64,000 nucleotides of DNA from AP-15 sp963846635. Its GTDB lineage: Bacteria > Pseudomonadota > Alphaproteobacteria > ATCC43930 > CGMCC-115725. The position numbers and the translations under genes were made by a program. Below, piece after piece: positions 27,034 to 35,366 of the stretch. How positions within the stretch are numbered: position 1 is the stretch's first letter; every line of letters starts with the position of its first letter. The notes beneath the pieces were generated by a model. It made no database searches, was not told where the DNA came from, and saw only the letters and a program-made list of their open reading frames with translations. The stretch spans positions 1 to 64,000 of the forward strand of contig CAWJXM010000059.1 in assembly GCA_963846635.1 (NCBI GenBank), read 5' to 3'.

Positions 27034-27201
27034 TTAATGCGAATGGCTGAGGAACTCGGCCTGAATGAACAGCACGATCAGTGCGGCCCAAAACATCGGT
27101 CCAAAGAATTCGACGATGGTGGCCGAAATCGTGTACAGCACGGTAATTAGCGGCTGATCGGCGAAATCCAACCCGCCCAGCCGCTCGGCCGGGGACGCCA
27201 T
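27034..27201 (-). CDS. Hypothetical small membrane protein upstream of the kdp operon
   Basis: From ATG 27201 this gives a 55-residue protein: MASPAERLGGLDFADQPLIT, then a hydrophobic helix (TISATIVEFFGPMFWAALIV) and a short tail ending FLSHSH. The frame is open back to 27315, so a longer form is possible. I do not recognise the family. It lies on the same strand as kdpFABC, 80 bp upstream of the small peptide, and could be part of the same unit. Confidence 0.45.
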   Translation of the reverse strand: MASPAERLGGLDFADQPLITVLYTISATIVEFFGPMFWAALIVLFIQAEFLSHSH

Positions 27202-27435
27202 CGGTTCCCGCTCGGATATCGTGCGTGCATCACTCGCCGTTATGCTCGCCTCTCGCGCGCTGATAAAAGGGCGGACCGGTATTAAGTTTCGAGGCGAATT
27301 GCCGCGCTTCAGCATAAAAATTCCATAAAGATTGCGTGCAACAGCATTAGCCGGCCCTCTCCTCTCATGTGCACAGAAAGAGCATTGCCCTCGGCAAATC
27401 TTTGATCTGGATCAACGCACCCTGATCGGCGGTTG

Positions 27436-27537
27436 ATGACTGGCCGTACGCCCGAATACGTCGGGAAGAAGATCGCCGCGGCCGAGGTTACAATGACGAT
27501 GCTGGCGATCCGATGCATACCGCTCACTATTCTCTGA
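27436..27537 (+). pseudogene. kdpA remnant on the opposite strand
   Basis: A 33-codon stretch on the + strand reads MTGRTPEYVGKKIAAAEVTM followed by TMLAI, then stops. This is the conserved KdpA segment GRTPEYLGKK...AxEV that also occurs in the intact kdpA nearby on the minus strand. The flanks do not continue as KdpA. It is a leftover of a second kdpA copy or of an inversion or duplication event. Confidence 0.75.
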
Positions 27538-27766
27538 TTTCCAACATTGTTCAGAGGACGGCGAGGCGGAGCCGATCGCTGAAGGCGGACCCGAAGATGC
27601 TCGTGACGCTGCGATGTCGTACACCCGCAAAGTCGGACAGGCTCAAGATGCTGAACCCTTCGGCCAGGCGGCACGATTTCCGGACGGCCACCGGCACTCT
27701 AATAGCGACATCAGATCTGAGTGAAGGTTAGCCGGAACTTCGTTTTGGCGACCACGTTCTGTTTGC

Positions 27767-28530
27767 GTGGCGGTCGTACGGCTGCTGGTCGACCGGCTGG
27801 CGGGATTTGCCAAAGAGCGGCTCCCTCAAATTTTTGGCGAGCGCATTATTGATCTCACTGGCGAGATCATCCAGGGTCGGCGAGAGGATCTGGACGACGC
27901 ATTTGACGCGTTGCGGCGCCAATATCCCGACTATGTCGCGGCTCTCGAGACGCGATTTCTGCGCCAATCTGCCCTGCGCCAGGAAATCGGGCGATACCAG
28001 GCTTTGTACCAGGAGAGATTGATCCCGCAGGAGCTTTTCGAGGATCTAAGGCGTGATGTTAACACGGCTCGAACTGCCGGACCGCGCCCACGTTTCGACA
28101 TCGGCTTGGACACGCGCCAGTTAATCGAACGGCTCGACCTGCTTTCGGCCCTCACTGACATACAGCTCGATCGCATTGCCAAGCTTTTGCGGCCGCGCTT
28201 TACCGTGCCGAACGAGCGGATATTCCGCGCCGGAGCACGCGGCGACGTCGGTCTTTTTCATCGTCTCGGGCGCCGTTGAGGTCAGACTGCCAATCCGCCA
28301 CGTGCGGAACCGGTGAGTTTTTCGGAGAAATGGCGTTGCTGACCGGGCGACCGCGCCAGGCCGATGTCGTCGCTCTCAGCTATTGTCGCCTGCTGGTGCT
28401 GAGAAAGTCCGATTTCGACCAGTTTGTCGCGGCGAACCCCGATGCTGGAGTGGTCATCAATCGTATTGCCGAAGCGCGCCTCGCAATGAACCGGGAGGAC
28501 CAGAACCGAGCGGCTGCAACAGCCTCATGA
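27767..28530 (+). pseudogene. C-terminal part of a cation/proton antiporter with cyclic-nucleotide-binding domain
   Basis: The first part has a helical linker (RRQYPDYVAALETRFLRQSA, FEDLRRDVNTAR) and then LDTRQLIERLDLLSALTDIQ and KLLRPRFTVPNERIFRAGARGD. After frame changes near 28240-28310 comes FFIVSGAVEVRLP, then GTGEFFGEMALLTGRPRQAD and VVALSYCRLLVLRKSDFDQF. This is a cNMP-binding fold as found at the C-terminus of some CPA1 Na+/H+ antiporters. The membrane transport domain is missing, so the gene is truncated at its 5' side as well as frameshifted. It abuts the kdpA scrap, which suggests a rearranged ion-transport locus. Confidence 0.65.
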
Positions 28531-28543
28531 AAGGTGCGGCGCG

Positions 28544-28867
28544 TCACCGGGCGCTTGCGAGCCAGTGGCGCAATCGCGTCAGTGCACGACCTCCCCTCAT
28601 ATCAAAGATCTCGGTCGTGGGCCGGGAGGGCTCGCCTTCCGGTTTGACGAGCTGCCGCGGCCAGCCGCTCTCTTGATGCACGACTGCGTAGCAGCCGTCG
28701 ATCATCAGCTCGATCGTCGCCGGCGCAGCGCCGCATTGCCGGCGCGCATGGTCAAGGCTTGCCGAAAGGCTGGGCAGGCCTCTGACCGGCTGGGGCGACA
28801 AGCCGTGTATGCTCCAGCTGCCATAACCATCGCAGCAAATTTGTAAGCGCAAGGCCACGGGAAGCAC
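28544..28867 (-). CDS. Hypothetical protein, weakly supported
   Basis: An open frame of 107 codons; the most protein-like part is TIELMIDGCYAVVHQESGWP with DMRGGRALTRLRHWLAS near the end. I do not recognise any family, and the first 40 residues look unlike a real protein. It could be a small orphan or a gene remnant. Confidence 0.25.
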   Translation of the reverse strand: MLPVALRLQICCDGYGSWSIHGLSPQPVRGLPSLSASLDHARRQCGAAPATIELMIDGCYAVVHQESGWPRQLVKPEGEPSRPTTEIFDMRGGRALTRLRHWLASAR

Positions 28868-28948
28868 TCAGCGTAAAAAGTCATAGGCCATAACAAGAAG
28901 GTATCGCAGCGCCACAATGCCGAAAGCGATCAACACCAGGATCAGCAT
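28868..28948 (-). CDS. Possible single-helix membrane peptide or gene remnant
   Basis: A 26-codon frame MLILVLIAFGIVALRYLLVM followed by AYDFLR forms one strong hydrophobic helix. The same frame continues upstream without its own start (ENAREVATT), so it may be the end of a larger broken gene. No family recognised. Confidence 0.25.
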   Translation of the reverse strand: MLILVLIAFGIVALRYLLVMAYDFLR

Positions 28949-29160
28949 TGTCGTGGCCACCTCGCGGGCGTTCTCCAGCCCGGTTTACTTTCGGCGAACC
29001 CCGGGGAGACGGTTTGATTGACTTTCTTCGCTTGATAAGGCCGCAGCCCGGGTGCGACGGCTTGCACACTCCAATAGCGCCATGTTCCAATCTCGGTTCG
29101 CCGCCCGACTTGGCAGCGCAGTACTAAATCAACCCTCTCGGCCATAAGTTTTCGATACGA

Positions 29161-29418
29161 ACCTTCGGCCCCGGCTATAAAGCGCGCATAAACGATCGCA
29201 CCGAGATCCGCGACACCTACTCGCGGCTGGTGCGCGGCCTGCGGCGTGACGGACTTCTGCTGCTTTGCATCGGCGCCTCGCCGTTCACGACACGTGTGCG
29301 GCAGACCCAAAAGGTCTTGCGACAAAGCGGATTTGAAATTGTCCACAGACTGGGGCCACCCGGTCCCCATGTACTCTGCTATCAGAAGAGCCCCGCACTG
29401 CAAATGCAAGCAGCGTAG
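29161..29418 (+). pseudogene. C-terminal fragment, possibly of a SAM-dependent methyltransferase
   Basis: An open stretch with GC-rich third codon positions: RLVRGLRRDGLLLLCIGASP, then TRVRQTQKVLRQSGFEIVHR and GPPGPHVLCYQKSP, ending at 29418. The order of a glycine-rich strand followed by a VLRQSGFE helix resembles the end of class I methyltransferases, but this is a weak match. No start codon or N-terminal SAM-binding region is found upstream. Confidence 0.3.
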
Positions 29419-29512
29419 CACAGCGGCAAGACCGAGCGCCGCGCAATCTTCTGCGGATCTCGACCGAAACGGACTTTGACAAAGTGATATATAGCGCAGA
29501 AAAACGCGTGAC

Positions 29513-30172
29513 ATGTCGAACGTAGCGACACGATTGTTGCTGGTTGTGGTCGGCACCGTCTTCTATCTCGGGCTGGCGGTGCTCGGGTGGGGCGGAGTCG
29601 CCGGTTTCTTCTCGCAGCCGGCGCTGATCGCGCTGACCGTCGTGCTCGTCGTGCTGTCCGCTGTGGCGCTGTTCGCCGGCGGCAATCTGAGCTCCGGCGT
29701 GCGCGAGGACCGCGGCAACCGTTGGGTCATCTGGGTTTTCACGATCGTCGGGCTGCTCGATGCCTTCCTACCGGCTTGGAGCGATCGCAACGGGATCTGG
29801 ACAATCGACGGAGACGCAATCCGTTGGCTCGGCGTGGTGCTGTTCGGGGCCGGCGGCGCGTTACGCATCTGGCCCGTCTTTGTGCTCGGCAACCGGTTCA
29901 GTGGGCTCGTCGCCATCCAGCCAGGGCACAGGCTGGTCACAACCGGGGTTTATCGGATGATCCGGCATCCGAGTTATCTCGGATTGCTGATCAGCTCGCT
30001 GGGGTGGGGTCTCGCCTTTCGCTCGGGTATCGGCGTGCTGCTCGCGGGACTGCTGTTACCGCCGCTCCTCGCTCGTATCCGCGCCGAAGAGAAGCTGCTG
30101 CGCTCGCAATTCGGCGCGGAGTACAATTCCTACCGGGTCCGGACATCGCGGCTGATCCCTGGCCTCTACTGA
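29513..30172 (+). CDS. Isoprenylcysteine carboxyl methyltransferase (ICMT/PEMT) family protein
   Basis: This 219-residue membrane protein has five or six helices. The C-terminal SAM-binding motif of the family is clear: GHRLVTTGVYRMIRHPSYLG, then LLPPLLARIRAEEKLLRSQF and GAEYNSYRVRTSRLIPG. In bacteria such proteins methylate lipids or small molecules, and the substrate is not predictable. The ATG at 29513 has no strong ribosome site visible. It stands alone between gene fragments and a convergent amidohydrolase gene. Confidence 0.8.
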   Translation: MSNVATRLLLVVVGTVFYLGLAVLGWGGVAGFFSQPALIALTVVLVVLSAVALFAGGNLSSGVREDRGNRWVIWVFTIVGLLDAFLPAWSDRNGIWTIDGDAIRWLGVVLFGAGGALRIWPVFVLGNRFSGLVAIQPGHRLVTTGVYRMIRHPSYLGLLISSLGWGLAFRSGIGVLLAGLLLPPLLARIRAEEKLLRSQFGAEYNSYRVRTSRLIPGLY

Positions 30173-30358
30173 CGAGGAAATCGCGGCGCACCGGGTGATC
30201 CGCCGACGGCACTGTGCGAAAGTGTCAAGACGGTGATCTTCCCCGATCGCCGCACATGGTTCCCCGTTTGCTAATCGCCGCCGCCCATCGTATCCGGCTG
30301 CGGCGTCCACAGGCGCCGCCGCAGCCGATTGCCGCCAATATGCCTAGCGGGTCTTTGG

Positions 30359-31444
30359 CTAGGCCTCGATGCCGAGCAGCTTTGCGGCGGTGCCGCCGAG
30401 GATCGCGATCTTGTCGTCGTCACTCAAGCCCGGGGTCGACATGATGTGGTCGACCGGTACCTTATTCCACGGAAACGGGTAGTCGGTGCCGATCACGACC
30501 TTGTCCGGACCGGTTTCGGCGATCAGATGGCGCAGCCCCTCGCCAGTGAACATGATCGAGTCGAAATAAAGCTGCCCATCTTTCAAGTATTGGGTCGGCT
30601 TTTTCTTCGGCAGCGGGCCGACCCGGTTCGGGAAGGTGGTGATCACCGCGTCCGAGCGGTTGGCGTAGGACGGCAGAAAGCCGCCGCCATGCGCGGCACA
30701 GATCTTGAGCCCGGGGAAACGGTCGAGGGTGCCCTCGAAGATCAGATGCGACAAAGCGATCGTGGTTTCGAGCGGGTTGCCGATCGTGTTGGTCAACAGG
30801 CCGCTGCCCTTCAGCCGGCCGCTCGGCTCCAACTCCCGGGTGCCGAGCGGGTGCATAAAGATCAGGATGCCGAGTTCTTCGGCTTTGGCCCAGACCGGGT
30901 GGAATTTGGGATCGGCCAGTTCCTGGCCGGCAACGCTGCCGCCGACCGACAGACCGCGCAATCCCAAATTCTTGATCGCATGTTCGAGTTGTTCGACCGC
31001 GAGCTGCGGGTGCTGCAATGCCACCGTCGCAAAGGCGACAAAGCGGTCCGGCATCGCGGCGCAGAATTCCGCGAGCTTTTCGTTCTGGATCTTGATCAGT
31101 TCAGCTGCCGCATCGCGCTCGGCGCGATACCAATAGGGATTGATGCTGAGCGCCTCGACATCGATCCCTTCGGCATCCATCTCGGCGATGCGGTCGGAAA
31201 CGTTCGACCATAACAGGCCCGGCGCTTCGAGCGGGTGATTGATGACCGCCGCCGCCTCCGGGACGATCGTGTGCGCGTGGATATCGACGGTCTTGACCCG
31301 CTTGCCGTTGACGACGACCTCGCGCCGGCGGCTTGGCTGTGCGGTTCCTTGCGCGGCATGAGCCGGCCGGGCGCGCACCATGCTGCACCCGACAAAAGCG
31401 AGGCCGGCAAGCGCGCCGGTCAGCAATTCTGCGGTGATGGCCAT
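30359..31444 (-). CDS. Amidohydrolase family protein (ACMSD-like), exported
   Basis: A 361-residue protein. An N-terminal hydrophobic segment (LLTGALAGLAFVGCSMVRA, then PAHAAQG) suggests export. The metal site pieces are TVDIHAHTIVPE (HxH), FMHPLGTRELEPSG (His), CAAHGGGFLPSYANR (His) and VVIGTDYPFPW (Asp), as in the 2-amino-3-carboxymuconate-6-semialdehyde decarboxylase branch of amidohydrolases. That branch decarboxylates or hydrolyses aromatic acids; the real substrate is unknown. A broken AraC regulator gene lies just upstream. Confidence 0.8.
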   Translation of the reverse strand: MAITAELLTGALAGLAFVGCSMVRARPAHAAQGTAQPSRRREVVVNGKRVKTVDIHAHTIVPEAAAVINHPLEAPGLLWSNVSDRIAEMDAEGIDVEALSINPYWYRAERDAAAELIKIQNEKLAEFCAAMPDRFVAFATVALQHPQLAVEQLEHAIKNLGLRGLSVGGSVAGQELADPKFHPVWAKAEELGILIFMHPLGTRELEPSGRLKGSGLLTNTIGNPLETTIALSHLIFEGTLDRFPGLKICAAHGGGFLPSYANRSDAVITTFPNRVGPLPKKKPTQYLKDGQLYFDSIMFTGEGLRHLIAETGPDKVVIGTDYPFPWNKVPVDHIMSTPGLSDDDKIAILGGTAAKLLGIEA

Positions 31445-31574
31445 GTTTTTGTCCCCTTATTTGATCACGCTCGGCGCAATCTACCGGCCGCCCGCGCGCC
31501 GCGCCACCCGTTTGCAGGCGGGGTTTCTGTTGGCTTGTATGAGCGGCCGGACGGTGCGAGGCGGCCTTCTCAGC

Positions 31575-31990
31575 TCTCCCTTGGGTTGCCCCGATCGATT
31601 GCTTGAATGAGCGGCTGAAATGATAGGGGCTCAGAGAGGCAATGTCGGCGAGGATGGCGAACGAGAGGTCTTCGTCGATATGTGCTTCGATGTCGTCGCG
31701 CACGCGTCGCAACCGCCCCGGCGAAAGACCTTGGCTGGTCGGCCGTGGTAGTTGCCCGACATAGTGTGATCCTCCGCCCAAAAAGTGCGACCGGCCCTTA
31801 ACGATGGGGTGGCCGGTCGCAGTTGCGCCTCGGGGAGGAGGAATTGAGCCAAGGCATGGCCCTAAAATAGGCCGGATTGCTCGCGATTGATGGTGAAACG
31901 AGGCAAATAAAGGTCAGTTCTGGTGAACGCGCAAAGCTCAGAGCGCATTGCGAGGCCGCGATCGAAATTGCAATATCCCGTCGTGTCAAT
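31575..31990 (-). pseudogene. AraC family regulator remnant
   Basis: Pieces in three frames line up as one AraC-type regulator: NPAYFRAMPWLNS, then FLLPEAQLRPATP and GRTFWAEDHTMSGNYHGRP, then GLSPGRLRRVRDDIEAHIDE and LSFAILADIASLSPYHFSRS plus FKQSIG. Only the first helix-turn-helix remains; the second is absent and the frame runs into unrelated sequence before the amidohydrolase gene. This is loss of sequence, not just an indel. It may once have regulated the amidohydrolase. Confidence 0.6.
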
Positions 31991-32223
31991 AGCGCCTTCG
32001 CCCGAGGCGACGAATACGCCGGCTCGATATCTTGCCGAACCCGATCAGTGCTGTCGCAGATGGTAGCCCAGACCGCGCCGCGACAGCTGCATCGAGCAGG
32101 TGCTCGTCACTGATCTTTGCAGGTGACGCAGCGCTGTCGGCCGGTTGATTGACTTGAGGTTGTACGAAAACCGACCACATCGGCGCCTTTGCGCGTAAGT
32201 AAGCTGCATGCTGCGAGAGCGCT
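31991..32223. other. Intergenic region with no recognised feature
   Basis: 233 bp between the AraC remnant and the end of the DUF1275 gene. Short open frames on both strands do not resemble known proteins. Confidence 0.35.
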
Positions 32224-32889
32224 TCAGACAGCGCGAGGAAGCTGCCCCGCGCCAAAGGCGAAGAGTGCGAGAGCCGTCGGCAGAATGAGGGACCATAGCC
32301 CCGCGGTGGCTTCGCAAGTCGCACCCAGCGCGCAGCCGATGACGAAGCCGAGGATCACCGGCAGGGTGTGCATGGCGCGGTGGCGCGCCTTGGCGACCCC
32401 GGCCTGATCGCGGCCGACCAGCCCCTCACCGAGATCCAACATGAAGTGAGTGACGTTCGTCGTCATTACGGCCGTGGTTGGGCTGTTTTTCAGCGAGATC
32501 TGCACAAGCGCGTTCTGCACCGCCATTGCCGCGACCCCGAACATGCCAGCGACAATCGCGAGTACTGCGTTCGCATCTTTCCACGGACCCGCGGTGACAC
32601 CCAGCACGAGAAAGCCGACCAGTAATAGAAGCTGCAATAGCAGCAAGGGCTGAAGGGTCGAAATCCCGGCCCGCTCGAAGGCCGCTGCGAGCAAGCGCGT
32701 CAGAAACAATACCACCATAAAGACCGGTACCGATAGAATATAGGAGAATATTGCCGGGTCGCCGGCAACGATATGGGCGGCCAGAACGACAATGTTGCCG
32801 GTGATATGAGCAGTGAACAGGCCGTTGAGGCCGAGAAAGCCGATGATGTCGGTGGACCCGGCGATCACACTCAGAACGAACGGCAGCAT
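32224..32889 (-). CDS. DUF1275 (YoaK family) membrane protein
   Basis: A 221-residue protein with six or so helices. The opening IAGSTDIIGFLGLNGLFTAH followed by ITGNIVVLAAH is the family hallmark, with the middle motif AMAVQNALVQ and TTAVMTTNVTHFMLDLGEGL. The function of YoaK/DUF1275 proteins is not established; transport is suspected from topology. It ends a long minus-strand run and follows fumC by 12 bp. Confidence 0.85.
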   Translation of the reverse strand: MLPFVLSVIAGSTDIIGFLGLNGLFTAHITGNIVVLAAHIVAGDPAIFSYILSVPVFMVVLFLTRLLAAAFERAGISTLQPLLLLQLLLLVGFLVLGVTAGPWKDANAVLAIVAGMFGVAAMAVQNALVQISLKNSPTTAVMTTNVTHFMLDLGEGLVGRDQAGVAKARHRAMHTLPVILGFVIGCALGATCEATAGLWSLILPTALALFAFGAGQLPRAV

Positions 32890-32901
32890 TGGTTCGAGTG
32901 A

Positions 32902-34359
32902 TCAGCTGCCGGCGACGCCGTGGCCCACCATCCTTTTCGGGTCGACGATCTCGTCAAAACGTTTTTCATCGATAGCGCCCGATTGGAGCGCCGCCTCCTT
33001 CAAATTCAGGTCCTCGTCATTGGCCTTGTGGGCGATGGCGGAGGCCTTGTCATAGCCGATCACCGGGCTGAGCGCGGTCACCAGCATCAGCGAGCGGTCG
33101 ACCATCTCGTCGATGCGTTTGCGGTTGAGCCTTGTGCCTTCGACCGAGAAGTGCCGCAGCTTCTCGCACGCATCGCCGAGGATGCGCGCCGAATGCAGGA
33201 AATTGTTGATGATGATCGGGCGCATCGCGTTGAGCTCGAAATTCCCCTGGCTGCCGGCAAAGGCGACGGCGTTGTCCTCGCCGATCACCTGAATGCAGAC
33301 CATGACCATCGCTTCCTGCTGGGTCGGGTTGACCTTGCCCGGCATGATCGAGGAGCCCGGCTCGTTCTCCGGCAACAGCAGCTCGGCGAGCCCGCAGCGC
33401 GGCCCGGAAGCCAGCCAGCGCATGTCGTTGGCGATCTTCATCAGCGCGACGGCGAGCCCGCGCACCGCCGCCATTGCCGCGACCATCGCGTCGAGCGAGC
33501 CTTGCGCGGCGAATTTGTTGGGGGCAGTAACGAAGGGATAGCCGGTCAGCTCGGCGATCTTCGCGGCGATGTCGCGGCTGAAATTTGGTGGCGCGTTGAG
33601 CCCGGTACCGACTGCGGTGCCGCCCGCCGCCAATTCGAACAACCCCTTCTCGGAAACGCGGATGCGATCCAGCGCGTCGCGGATCTGGTGCGCCCAGCCC
33701 AACCATTCCTGACCCACGGTCAACGGTGTCGCATCCATCAGATGGGTGCGCCCGGTCTTGACCACATCCATCCATTCATTGGCCTTGGTTTCGATCGCGG
33801 CGGCCAAGGCCTCGGCATGCGGCAGCAGATGCTCCTCTAATTCCATGACCGCGGCGATGTGCATCGCGGTCGGGAAGGTGTCGTTGGAGGACTGGCCCAT
33901 ATTGATGTCGTCATTCGGGTGCACCGGCTCCTTGCTGCCGATCTTGCCGCCGAGCAATTGGATCGCGCGGTTCGACAACACCTCGTTGACATTCATGTTC
34001 GACTGCGTGCCCGAACCGGTCTGCCAGACATAGAGCGGGAAATGGTCGTCGAGCTTGCCCGCGATCGCCTCATCGGCGGCGCGCACGATGGCGTCCGCCT
34101 TCCATTGCGGCAATCGGCCGGCCGCGGCATTGACCAACGCCGCCGCTTTCTTGACATGGCCATAAGCGTGATAGACGCGCTTTGGCATGCGGTCGTCGCC
34201 GATCGAGAAATGAACGAGACTGCGTTGTGTCTGCGCTCCCCAATAGCGGTCGGCAGGCACCTCGATCTCGCCCATCGAGTCGGTCTCGCGCCGCGTTCCA
34301 GTGGCGCGAATGCCGATCGGGAGGTCGTGCAGGGTGCGAGGTGTAGAATCGTCCATCAT
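32902..34359 (-). CDS. fumC: Class II fumarate hydratase
   Basis: A 485-residue iron-independent fumarase that interconverts fumarate and L-malate. The signature GSSIMPGKVNPTQQEAM carries the catalytic Ser loop. WQTGSGTQSNMNVNEV, HPNDDINMGQSSNDTFPTAM and KTGRTHLMDATPLTVGQE are the other conserved regions. The start at 34359 follows GAGG. It lies in one direction with the malic enzyme gene, so fumarate can be taken to malate and then pyruvate. Confidence 0.95.
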   Translation of the reverse strand: MMDDSTPRTLHDLPIGIRATGTRRETDSMGEIEVPADRYWGAQTQRSLVHFSIGDDRMPKRVYHAYGHVKKAAALVNAAAGRLPQWKADAIVRAADEAIAGKLDDHFPLYVWQTGSGTQSNMNVNEVLSNRAIQLLGGKIGSKEPVHPNDDINMGQSSNDTFPTAMHIAAVMELEEHLLPHAEALAAAIETKANEWMDVVKTGRTHLMDATPLTVGQEWLGWAHQIRDALDRIRVSEKGLFELAAGGTAVGTGLNAPPNFSRDIAAKIAELTGYPFVTAPNKFAAQGSLDAMVAAMAAVRGLAVALMKIANDMRWLASGPRCGLAELLLPENEPGSSIMPGKVNPTQQEAMVMVCIQVIGEDNAVAFAGSQGNFELNAMRPIIINNFLHSARILGDACEKLRHFSVEGTRLNRKRIDEMVDRSLMLVTALSPVIGYDKASAIAHKANDEDLNLKEAALQSGAIDEKRFDEIVDPKRMVGHGVAGS

Positions 34360-34368
34360 ATTGCCTCT

Positions 34369-35312
34369 TTAGCGACCGTCATTGAGGCCGGCATCGACCG
34401 CCGCGAGCAGACCGAGAGCCGACCAGTCGAGCCCGGCCCAGCCGCGCGCCACCATCGCGACCAGCCGGTCGTGTACGAGGCTCGCGGCCGGCATCGGGAC
34501 GGCCTCGTGCTCGGCTTCAGCCAGCGCGAGCCGCAGGTCCTTGATGGCGAGCGGCGCCGCCATTCCGGGCGGGCTGTATCGCCCGTCGACAATTTTCTCG
34601 CCGTAGCTCTTATGGACCCGCGAATCGAACAGCGAATTCGTCAGCACATCATAACCCGAGGTGGGCGTCGACGCCGCCTTTTCGCAATCAGCGCCAGCAC
34701 CTCGCCCATACATTCAAGCGTCGTCGCGGTCAGCACGTTGGCAGCGAGCTTGACAAGGTTGGCCAATCGCGGCGTCTTCGCCTGATAACGAACAGCCGTT
34801 GGCCAAGGCGTTCGAGCAGTGGGCGGACCTTCTCCAGCGCCGAGTGCGGGCCTGCGGCAAGCACGAAAAGTTTGCGTTCCTGCGCGAAATCCGGATTCCC
34901 GAGCACCGGTGCGGCGATATAATCCTGGCGATGGCGCGCATGTTCCTCGGCGACGCGGTGGGAAATCGCCGGGACTGACCGTGCTCGTGGAAATGTGGAC
35001 CGCACCTGGGGCGAGAACGCCCACCAAACCCCCAGGCCCGAGTGCGACCGCCGCAAGCGCGTCGTCGTCGGGAAGGGACGTCACCACCACATCGCAGATG
35101 GCGAGATCGGCGAGCCCGGCGGCAGCGGAAGCGCCGGCCAGCGCCGCTGACCGCTTCGGATCTCGGTCATAGACGAACACCTGATGACCGTCTTCAATGA
35201 GATTGACGGCAAACGCGTGTCCCATATGGCCGAGACCAACCACCCCGACACGTCTGACGACGAATTCGGCGCGTCGGGAAGGTTGGCTCGTATTCGCGGT
35301 CAATGCGGTCAT
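34369..35312 (-). pseudogene. NAD(P)-dependent beta-hydroxyacid dehydrogenase (3-hydroxyisobutyrate dehydrogenase family), frameshifted
   Basis: The N-terminal Rossmann start VVRRVGVVGLGHMGHAFAVN is intact from ATG 35312, followed by DVVVTSLPDDDALAAVALGP. Frame changes near 34975, 34790 and 34690 connect YIAAPVLGNPDFAQERKLFV, then RLANLVKLAANVLTATTLEC (catalytic Lys), then GYDVLTNSLFDSRVHKSYGE and the stop at 34369. The intact enzyme would oxidise or reduce small 3-hydroxyacids or tartronate-like acids. It sits between malic enzyme and fumC with 8 bp to fumC. Confidence 0.75.
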
Positions 35313-35366
35313 GAGGCTCCTCGCAGGCAGGAAAGCGGAAAGGCGCGGGTCAGCTCGCAAGCCAAC

